A stretch of DNA of 8,357 bases, from assembly GCA_026391755.1 (NCBI GenBank), contig JAPLDN010000381.1:1-8357 (forward strand), in the 5' to 3' direction. Shown piece by piece: positions 1 through 5,397 of this stretch. Source of the DNA: Bacteroidota bacterium. GTDB lineage: Bacteria; Bacteroidota; Bacteroidia; Bacteroidales; FEN-979. The notes below the pieces were generated by a model. It was not told where the DNA came from and ran no database searches. It was given only the letters and a program-made list of their open reading frames with translations. Position numbers and translations under genes: made by a program. Numbering within the stretch: the first letter of the stretch is position 1; each line of letters starts with the position of its first letter.

Positions 1-1605
1 GTTGCTGTATAATCTCAATATATAAACTCCTTTTGCAAGTTCACTTATGTCAATGTCTGTTTTACCTTGTTTTGCCTGCTGTTGCAAAAGCAGTTGTCCC
101 TGCATATTGTAAATGGAAATAACAGAATGCTCATTCATGCCTGTATTAACAGTCACTATTTTGGATGCAGGGTTGGGATACAGATTGAGAAAGTGCTTAT
201 TGTTTTCAGAATGATCATTGATAGAATTCCCATATTTATAATTGAATTTTATTACAACCGCAGAATGTGGATTAACAGGAATTTTTGTCTGATGCGAAGT
301 AACTGCCAACGATGTCCATTTATAAGCAGGAATATTTCCCAAGGAATCCACCACCTGTCCGCCAAGGCTAACCCTGGTTGTATCTTTCAATGACGGGGAG
401 TACAGCTTCACGTATTCTGCACTATAATACGTAGAGTTCACGGTATCTGTCACTGTTAAATTTATCACTGCTTTTTTCAATGTGTCTGTTTCTTTATTGA
501 TGACAGTTGTATATATATTATTTGAGCTGTCAATAACACTGTAACTATCCAGGTTTATTTTTTTATTCGTTACAGTATCATAAATGAAACTGCCTTTGCT
601 TCCAATCTGGAAAGCAAGAATTCCGTAAGCAATCGGACGTGCACGATAAATACCACTGTCCCTTGAAAAAACCGTATACTCTCCATCAAGTCCTCCATGA
701 AAATTAACTCCTGCACAACTTTCACTGGCCAACTGGTACATATAGTCCAAAGCCCAAAGGGCTGAAACAAAAGCGTCACTCACGCCCTTTTGTCCTCCAT
801 CATCAATTGAATTGCATTCACTCATGCGAAATATGATCCCTTTACTGCTGGCACACCCGGCCAATCTCCTGACCTCCTCTGATACATGAGCAAGTTTATA
901 CATACTCATCAAAGAATCGATCTGCACAGAAATCGTTGCTGAATCTTTTTTCCCTCCGTAATAATGTTGCGTAAGCATAGATATCTTGTCACCCATCTCC
1001 CCGCAGAAGGGCAAGGTGAAAGTTTCAAAATTACTGGCACAATCTGGTCCGGTGAAAACAGCCGCAGGGTTAGATTGCCTGATTGTATTATAGTAAGACG
1101 TGAAATCCCGTTTATAATCGCTATACGAGTATTTTGATTTAGGGTAAAGGTCGGGTTCGTTGCCCACTTCAAATCCAAACAACGAACTATTCTGATATTG
1201 CATAACATAACTTGCTTCGGTATCGGCGCTTAAAGCATTGGAATGTTTTAAATTTAAACCCATTATAATTTTGCAACCGGCTTTCTGTGCAAAAAGAAAT
1301 AAACTGTCTAATGCCGCCCTTGTGTAATGCCTGCCTGCAGTATCCCTGCTTAATGTGTTTGTATCTACTGAATTTCCTCCGACACGCAGCGACTTAATAC
1401 CGCATGTTTTAAACAGCCGGACCAACGTATCAAAGCGAGGATTAAAATATCCTTTTTTCAGGCAATTCTTCTCGAACGACAAACCGGCAAAATCGGGAGG
1501 GATCGTTTTTCCTGTTATACCCGGATTAAGAGTAATAGTTATCATATCCTGTGAAAAACAAGCAAGCGGATAAAGAAAAAGAAGGATAAAGTAAAAATGT
1601 CTCAT
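1..1605 (-). CDS. Secreted GH79-family glycoside hydrolase (heparanase/beta-glucuronidase type) with T9SS sorting domain, 3' partial
   Basis: The frame is open from ATG at 1605 to the left edge (535 codons, no stop), so only the last few residues are missing. Residues 1-19 form a signal peptide ending ACFS before QD. Residues ~25-345 form the catalytic barrel. FEVGNEPDLY holds the probable acid/base Glu150 (codon 1156-1158) and RMSECNS the probable nucleophile Glu263 (codon 817-819). The 113-residue separation fits GH79. The segment after it (GQKGVSDAFVSALWALDY, then GVNFHGG) is typical of bacterial GH79. Residues ~350-455 look like the family's C-terminal beta domain. From ~471 a T9SS type A sorting domain begins (LNLYPNPASK ... 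GVYILRLYS). Known for the family: retaining hydrolysis of beta-glucuronides, including glycosaminoglycan or arabinogalactan side groups; the exact substrate cannot be read here. Expected at the cell surface or secreted. It lies 95 bases downstream of the minus-strand operon and is probably transcribed separately. GH39/GH30-like clan A enzymes are less likely alternatives. Confidence 0.88.
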   Translation of the reverse strand, partial: MRHFYFILLFLYPLACFSQDMITITLNPGITGKTIPPDFAGLSFEKNCLKKGYFNPRFDTLVRLFKTCGIKSLRVGGNSVDTNTLSRDTAGRHYTRAALDSLFLFAQKAGCKIIMGLNLKHSNALSADTEASYVMQYQNSSLFGFEVGNEPDLYPKSKYSYSDYKRDFTSYYNTIRQSNPAAVFTGPDCASNFETFTLPFCGEMGDKISMLTQHYYGGKKDSATISVQIDSLMSMYKLAHVSEEVRRLAGCASSKGIIFRMSECNSIDDGGQKGVSDAFVSALWALDYMYQLASESCAGVNFHGGLDGEYTVFSRDSGIYRARPIAYGILAFQIGSKGSFIYDTVTNKKINLDSYSVIDSSNNIYTTVINKETDTLKKAVINLTVTDTVNSTYYSAEYVKLYSPSLKDTTRVSLGGQVVDSLGNIPAYKWTSLAVTSHQTKIPVNPHSAVVIKFNYKYGNSINDHSENNKHFLNLYPNPASKIVTVNTGMNEHSVISIYNMQGQLLLQQQAKQGKTDIDISELAKGVYILRLYSN

Positions 1606-1700
1606 AATATATATTTTATCGCAAGTGACAATTAAGGATCATATCTGCAATTTACAAAAAACATGGCGTCTGATGTTGACTCCCGGAAATTTAAAAGAGA
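1606..1700. other. Intergenic gap upstream of the GH79 gene
   Basis: This is an A/T-rich 95-base gap between the stop of the orphan membrane protein gene and the GH79 start, both on the minus strand. I see no strong hairpin plus T-tract for terminating the upstream operon and no full TAnnTTTG box. On the minus strand a TTG followed 20 bases later by TAATTGTC has the right spacing for a Bacteroidota promoter but a poor -7 match. The bases just before the ATG are almost pure A/T, as is usual for ribosome loading in this phylum. Confidence 0.4.
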
Positions 1701-2249
1701 TTACCAAATGAAAGGAAAAAGTGCAGTCCAGACCAGCGTATCGAGAATTGCAGTCTGGAAGGCGAAGAAAATGCATCCTATCCATGCGGACCTGTGCGCC
1801 CAGGCAGGTTCTGCCGGCTTGAGGGTGGAAACCGCTGCAAGAAAACCAACTGAGCCGAGTCCGACTATTGCGAGCACAAATCGTATAGTAAGCCAGAGTG
1901 AAGCAGAGGGTTTGTCAAGCATTATAAATGTGAGAGGCATCCATAAGGCAGAAAAAACAAGGATTATTGCATACAGCCAGTTAAACAGGCAGAATGGGAA
2001 CCGGCCGAAGATCTTACAGTTGCCGGGATCCACAAAAAACACCAGGTAAGCTGTAAATACCAGGTAACCAACAGCGGCTGTTCCCATGGAAAGAGTATAA
2101 TAAGGCAGCAGGGATGCCGGGACGTTTCCCCATAACGCCGCAGTCTTTCCGGGGTGGGAAACAAACCCCTGGATATAGCTGCCGATGACGCTGCCCCCGG
2201 CAAGAAGGTTGATCAGCAGCAATACTGTTTTTTCACGGTGCCATGACAT
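1701..2249 (-). CDS. Five-helix integral membrane protein, family not recognised
   Basis: The product is 182 residues, with about five hydrophobic segments at roughly 8-27, 48-73, 88-110, 117-140 and 153-178. There is no signal peptide or soluble domain. Notable residues are GSVIGSYIQG in and after helix 1, LWGNVPASLLPYY before helix 2, LWMPLTF at the end of helix 3, and nine tryptophans in total. Size, helix number and aromatic content are reminiscent of TspO, but TspO signatures (RPSFSPPNWVFGPVW-type loop, W-V-x-F-A-x-x-L-N) are absent, so I do not assign that family. It is the last gene of the operon, 30 bases after the DUF218 gene. The ATG at 2249 is preferred; a nearby upstream ATG (AATGAGATCC) is out of frame. 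The coding frame is convincing because the hydrophobic pattern is coherent throughout and the gene is packed with co-directional neighbours. No function is assigned. Confidence 0.8.
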   Translation of the reverse strand: MSWHREKTVLLLINLLAGGSVIGSYIQGFVSHPGKTAALWGNVPASLLPYYTLSMGTAAVGYLVFTAYLVFFVDPGNCKIFGRFPFCLFNWLYAIILVFSALWMPLTFIMLDKPSASLWLTIRFVLAIVGLGSVGFLAAVSTLKPAEPAWAHRSAWIGCIFFAFQTAILDTLVWTALFPFIW

Positions 2250-2279
2250 ATGGATCTCATTAAGGTTAAAATTTATATT

Positions 2280-2927
2280 TCATTCGGGTTCAGCTGTCCT
2301 GATTCCAAACCCAAGGGTCCCCATGACACGTTTTATAATATTCTCTCTTTGAGGCAGAGGTACAAAATCGCTTATAAAAGCGGCTGAGGGATCAATTTTA
2401 ATAGTGTAATCTATTGGAAAGCTACGAAGTGAATCATACAGGATCGGAATAAAAACAACAGGGATGCCGTAATCCCAGGCATAGGTTTTAAGGCCGGTTG
2501 ACTGGTTTGGATCGGTCGCAACAGCAATCTTTTCAAAGCCCATTTTTGTTGCCATCCTGTACGAATAGATAAGATTTTCGGTGCTGTGTTCCGCCTTTGT
2601 TTCAGAAAAGACATGCTGCCCGGGAATGCCTGATGCAATGGCATACATAGCCATGATCCTCCCTTCAATGTATGGAGAATAGACGGCATTGCCTGAATAG
2701 ATCACATTGACGGCAATGCCTTTCTTATACAGGTAAACAGACCAGGCCACACGGTCCTTCATGATATTGCTTGTCCAGTCCCGGTCCTGGTAGGGGATCC
2801 CCGGAACGATGATGACGTCAAAAGGGGCTGCAGCCATGGCTTTATGATAGGATTTGACCGGGGAAGCGCAGGAGATAAACAGGAGGAAACATGCGCCTAA
2901 ATATAAAACCCTGGGTATTTTCATCAT
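2280..2927 (-). CDS. DUF218 (YdcF/SanA/ElyC-like) family lipoprotein
   Basis: The product is 215 residues. The N-terminus is a lipoprotein-type signal (hydrophobic 7-19, then FISC with Cys20). The residues after Cys (ASPVKS) lack the acidic run that exports lipoproteins to the surface in some Bacteroidota, so a periplasm-facing anchor is more likely. The DUF218 fold spans ~36-170: FDVIIVPG (first strand), VIYSGN, then an E-x-x-x-M helix around Glu88, the SETKAEHSTENLIYS segment (109-122; acidic/Asn residues conserved in the family), and IAVATDPNQS (134-143), matching the family's LVTS-like strand. Members known in Enterobacteria (SanA, ElyC) affect envelope barrier and peptidoglycan or lipid-carrier homeostasis; the biochemical activity is mostly undefined. 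Two adjacent ATGs (2927 and 2924) are both plausible starts. It is fourth in the operon, 27 bases after the DUF2177 gene. Family membership is fairly sure, function is not. Confidence 0.83.
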   Translation of the reverse strand: MMKIPRVLYLGACFLLFISCASPVKSYHKAMAAAPFDVIIVPGIPYQDRDWTSNIMKDRVAWSVYLYKKGIAVNVIYSGNAVYSPYIEGRIMAMYAIASGIPGQHVFSETKAEHSTENLIYSYRMATKMGFEKIAVATDPNQSTGLKTYAWDYGIPVVFIPILYDSLRSFPIDYTIKIDPSAAFISDFVPLPQRENIIKRVMGTLGFGIRTAEPE

Positions 2928-2954
2928 AGGGAAGTAATTAGTTAAGGTAAGGGA

Positions 2955-3353
2955 TCAAAGCCACTTCGACAGGTAGAAACCTGCAACGCTCACGACGGTG
3001 GAAAGCACCATTCCCCAAACCAGGTCAACCAATGTGACGGCCAGGGGCCACTGGTTGATGGTCGCAAGGTTGGTGAGATCATAGGTTGCATAGGTTATCA
3101 GTCCGAACAAAACAGCCCTAAGAATCGTATTTTGAAGGGAATTCTCCTTCACCCCCGGTATGACTACGAAAACCAGGAGCCCGACAATAAAGAGAAGGTA
3201 GAAAATGATAGCCGGGACCCAATTGATCGTTGGAGACATGATATATCCCAGGTATTTTTTATAGAAAGAACGGGCAACGAGCACCAGCCAAACCATATCG
3301 ACTGCAAAGAAAACGGCCAGGGAGGCGAAATAAAGTTTCAGATAATGGATCAT
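2955..3353 (-). CDS. DUF2177 family membrane protein
   Basis: The product is 132 residues with four predicted membrane helices (about 5-27, 45-66, 76-95, 105-128), the normal size for DUF2177. Family signatures are AVDMVWL (Asp19, Trp22) in helix 1, GLITYATYDLTNLATI (84-99), then WPLAVTLVDLVWG (102-114). The membrane-embedded acidic residues Asp19, Asp92 and Asp110 and the aromatic residues are the conserved features. The biochemical role of the family is unknown. It follows the TspO gene by 12 bases and is followed by the DUF218 gene after 27 bases. DUF2177 genes are, to my knowledge, often found beside SDR-DUF2867, TspO and photolyase genes in light-responsive clusters, which matches the two upstream genes here. 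ATG at 3353 is the only sensible start. Confidence 0.92.
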   Translation of the reverse strand: MIHYLKLYFASLAVFFAVDMVWLVLVARSFYKKYLGYIMSPTINWVPAIIFYLLFIVGLLVFVVIPGVKENSLQNTILRAVLFGLITYATYDLTNLATINQWPLAVTLVDLVWGMVLSTVVSVAGFYLSKWL

Positions 3354-3365
3354 GGCATTTCAGGT

Positions 3366-3842
3366 TTAGTTAAGAAAATAATAAGCCGAATTAAGTATAC
3401 TGGCAAAAGTGACCCATAAAAGGTACGGGATATTAATGTAAGCAGCTATCGGTCTGATCTTGAAGAACAGGTAAAGCATAATAACAATGGCAATCCATAA
3501 AAGTACAATTTCAGCCAGGGCAAAACCAATCATTCTGAAATAAAAGAAAAGGAAGCTCCATCCGAAGTTTAATACCAGTTGAAGCAAAAAAGCAAGGATT
3601 GCCAGGTTGCGTTCCTTTCCTGATTCAAGTTTCCAGACCAGGTACAGGGAAACCCCCAGCAGGATGTAAAGGGCCGTCCATACCGGGCCAAACACCCAGT
3701 TCGGCGGACTGAATGAAGGCCGGTTGAGGGATGCATACCATTCGGGCACTGCCTTTGCAGTGAATAAACCGGCAACAGCCCCGACTCCCAGCGGCAGGAG
3801 CAGGGAAGCTGCAAGTTTAAAGAAATTGTTTAACTGTTTCAT
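3366..3842 (-). CDS. tspO: TspO/MBR family tryptophan-rich sensory protein
   Basis: The product is 158 residues with five membrane helices (about 9-29, 50-71, 79-101, 104-127, 135-156), the usual TspO size. The helix 1-2 loop carries WYASLNRPSFSPPNWVFG with the conserved Pro and Trp residues (Pro42, Pro46, Pro47, Trp49) followed by VWTALY. Helix 3 has LNFGWSFLFF (Asn92, Trp95) and helix 5 has PYLLWVTFASILN (140-151). Known for the family: binding of porphyrins such as protoporphyrin IX and, in some bacteria, their light-dependent breakdown or a link to light/oxygen or stress regulation. It probably sits in the inner membrane. Its ATG overlaps the stop of the upstream SDR gene by four bases (ATGA), so translation is likely coupled. 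The symbol reflects family membership; the ligand is not demonstrated. Confidence 0.95.
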   Translation of the reverse strand: MKQLNNFFKLAASLLLPLGVGAVAGLFTAKAVPEWYASLNRPSFSPPNWVFGPVWTALYILLGVSLYLVWKLESGKERNLAILAFLLQLVLNFGWSFLFFYFRMIGFALAEIVLLWIAIVIMLYLFFKIRPIAAYINIPYLLWVTFASILNSAYYFLN

Positions 3843-5257
3843 GAAGCAATATTTTTAAGCATCCCCCGAAAAATGAAGGCATGGAATGGCAGCATGGAAT
3901 ACCAGTAGAGACGCCCCAACAAACCCAAGGGACGAAATGTGGCAGTTTGAAAGACCTTATTGTCGATTATTAAAAACTCCAGCCATGCCTCACCGGGGAG
4001 TTTCATTTCTGCATATAATAAGAGTCTTTTATCTTCTTTGCTTGCCAGCAAAACCCTCCAAAAATCAAGAGCATCTCCCGGGCTTATTTCCGTACTGCTT
4101 TTTCTGCCCCTGCGCAAGCCGACACCTCCAAAAAGTTTATCGATAAATCCTCTCAGTTCCCAGAGCCAGTTGGCATAGTACCATCCGTTTTTTCCGCCAA
4201 CGGCCCAGATCCTTTTCAGGGTGGCATCCGTATTCTTTATTTTTCTTTCCCGCCTGTCGGTAAAACATCCGTGAACAGGAACTTCGATCAATCCCGAAAC
4301 GCCCTTTTCAAGTATGTGACTCGACAGGGCATCGGTCCAACTCGACAGGACTTCCCGGTGTTCAATCTTATCAAATGCCAGTCGGATCGAATCATCATAT
4401 GAAATTAGGGTTATTCCGAGCAGGTCTTTTAATTCATTTTCCCTGCAGATGACTTCGACCTTCATGCTGTCGACAAGGTTTTTTGCAAGGGAGAAAGAAG
4501 TGGCGGTGACAAAATACAACCAGTAGGATGAAAGCCGGGGAGTCATTACAGGCACTGTAATGATATGTCTTTTTAAATTTCGTATCCCTGCAAACCTCAA
4601 CAGCATTTCCTTATATGTGAGGATGTCGGGGCCCCCGATGTCAAAACTCCGGTTGAATGTAATTTCATTCATCAGCACACCTTTGAGAAATTCAATCACA
4701 TTGCCGATGGCTATGGGTTGGGATTTTGTTGCCAGCCACCTGGGCGCGATCATTACCGGTAACTTCTCTACCAGGTCACGCATGATCTCAAAAGAGGAAC
4801 TCCCTGATCCAATGATGATCCCTGCCCGGAGTGTAGTGAGACTGTAAGTCCCTCCGGAAAGAATTTCCTCGACTTTTTTTCTTGATCTGAGGTGTTTTGA
4901 AAGATTCTGCTCATTGACAATGCCACTCAGGTATATGACCTGTTTAGCTCTTGTTTTTTCGATTCCCGATTTAAAATTGTCCGCATTGATCTTCTCAAGA
5001 TTTTCAAAATCCTCGTGTATTGTGGCCATTGAATGGACCAGGAAGTAAGCTGCATCAATATCTTCAGGTATCTTTTCAAGTGTTTTACTGTCAAGGAAAT
5101 CAATCTCGATTACCTGTAAGTTTCCAGAAGGGAATTTATTTTTATTAAACCTGGCCTTATCACGGACGCAGCATATTACCTCATGGCCTTGCTTTAATAA
5201 AACAGGCAACAGTCTCTGGCCGATATACCCGGTAGCCCCGGTGAGCAAGATTTTCAT
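3839..5257 (-). CDS. NAD(P)-binding atypical SDR fused to DUF2867 domain
   Basis: The product is 472 residues. The N-terminal Rossmann domain starts at once with MKILLTGATGYIGQ, giving the GATGYIG nucleotide-binding loop at 7-13, and continues with VIEIDFLD (49-56), AAYFLVHSM (69-77), VIYLSGI (107-113) and LRAGIIIGSGSSS (143-155). The classical SDR Tyr-x-x-x-Lys pair is replaced by HLRSRKKVEEIL (122-133), as in the atypical, NDUFA9/complex-I-like SDR branch. The C-terminal DUF2867 domain spans about 321-472 (VPVHGCFTDRRER, GWYYANWLWELRG, PGDALDFWRV, PGEAWLEF). The two-domain length is normal for this fusion. Substrate and reaction are unknown; a lipid, quinone or isoprenoid role is only a guess. 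It is the first gene of the five-gene operon, with its promoter in the divergent region and its stop overlapping tspO. The ATG at 5257 is fixed by the Rossmann motif beginning at residue 1. Confidence 0.93.
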   Translation of the reverse strand: MKILLTGATGYIGQRLLPVLLKQGHEVICCVRDKARFNKNKFPSGNLQVIEIDFLDSKTLEKIPEDIDAAYFLVHSMATIHEDFENLEKINADNFKSGIEKTRAKQVIYLSGIVNEQNLSKHLRSRKKVEEILSGGTYSLTTLRAGIIIGSGSSSFEIMRDLVEKLPVMIAPRWLATKSQPIAIGNVIEFLKGVLMNEITFNRSFDIGGPDILTYKEMLLRFAGIRNLKRHIITVPVMTPRLSSYWLYFVTATSFSLAKNLVDSMKVEVICRENELKDLLGITLISYDDSIRLAFDKIEHREVLSSWTDALSSHILEKGVSGLIEVPVHGCFTDRRERKIKNTDATLKRIWAVGGKNGWYYANWLWELRGFIDKLFGGVGLRRGRKSSTEISPGDALDFWRVLLASKEDKRLLLYAEMKLPGEAWLEFLIIDNKVFQTATFRPLGLLGRLYWYSMLPFHAFIFRGMLKNIAS

Positions 5258-5282
5258 GACAAACCATAAAAATACAGTAATG

Positions 5283-5290
5283 TAAAAGTA
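5283..5290 (-). promoter_or_regulatory. Candidate -7 promoter box for the SDR-tspO operon
   Basis: Read on the minus strand this is TACTTTTA, a 7 of 8 match to the Bacteroidota TAnnTTTG -7 element. It would put the transcription start roughly 15-20 bases before the ATG at 5257. The nearest upstream TTG lies only 14 bases away, shorter than the usual 17-23, so the -33 half is weak and may need an activator. A second, less well placed candidate is TATTTTTA at 5267-5274. Confidence 0.35.
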
Positions 5291-5292
5291 GG

Positions 5293-5308
5293 CATTGTCA
5301 AAAACAAT
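5293..5308. promoter_or_regulatory. Candidate operator: perfect 6-4-6 inverted repeat
   Basis: The sequence CATTGT-CAAA-ACAATG is a perfect dyad with a four-base spacer. It lies immediately upstream of the candidate -7 box of the SDR operon, where a repressor or MerR-type activator would act. It also lies within 110 bases of the divergent propeller gene, so one regulator could control both. No regulator gene is in the window to pair it with. A hairpin in RNA is possible, but the stem is short and A/T-rich. Confidence 0.4.
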
Positions 5309-5340
5309 GACCTTATTTTTTTTCTGGAGATAGTGCAGGT

Positions 5341-5350
5341 CTCAATTGAG
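5341..5350. promoter_or_regulatory. Ten-base palindrome CTCAATTGAG upstream of the propeller gene
   Basis: This perfect 10-base palindrome is centred about 21 bases upstream of the centre of the plus-strand -7 box at 5363-5370, close to the -33 position. It contains the only nearby TTG (5346-5348). It could be an operator overlapping the -33 element or chance. Confidence 0.25.
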
Positions 5351-5362
5351 ATTTAAAAAGAG

Positions 5363-5370
5363 TAAATTTG
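5363..5370 (+). promoter_or_regulatory. -7 promoter box (TAAATTTG) of the Asp-box propeller gene
   Basis: TAAATTTG is a full match to the Bacteroidota TAnnTTTG -7 consensus. It predicts transcription starting around 5376-5380, about 20 bases before the ATG at 5398. This argues against translation starting at the in-frame TTG (5368) or ATG (5374), which lie in or just after the promoter. The nearest TTG upstream is 14 bases from the box, so the -33 half is off-spacing. Confidence 0.5.
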
Positions 5371-5397
5371 GGGATGCAGACACAATACATCAACAAA

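Noticed and set aside
570..1208. Short minus-strand open frames that could suggest a broken gene in the left 1.6 kb.
   Set aside because: They are in other frames. The GH79 frame is unbroken from 1605 to 1 (535 codons), with both catalytic motifs in place, so no frameshift or pseudogene is needed.
1663..2049. Open frame of 128 codons on the plus strand.
   Set aside because: It lies antisense mostly within the coherent five-helix membrane protein gene. Its translation is low-complexity charged sequence with no domain, as expected of an antisense shadow.
1701..2249. Naming the last operon gene as a second TspO.
   Set aside because: Helix number and size match, but none of the TspO signature residues seen in the true TspO at 3366-3842 are present.
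5293..5323. Inverted repeat followed by a T-run, readable on the plus strand as an intrinsic terminator.
   Set aside because: The stem is only six A/T-rich pairs, the T-run starts several bases after it, and no plus-strand gene lies upstream to terminate. An operator reading fits the location better.
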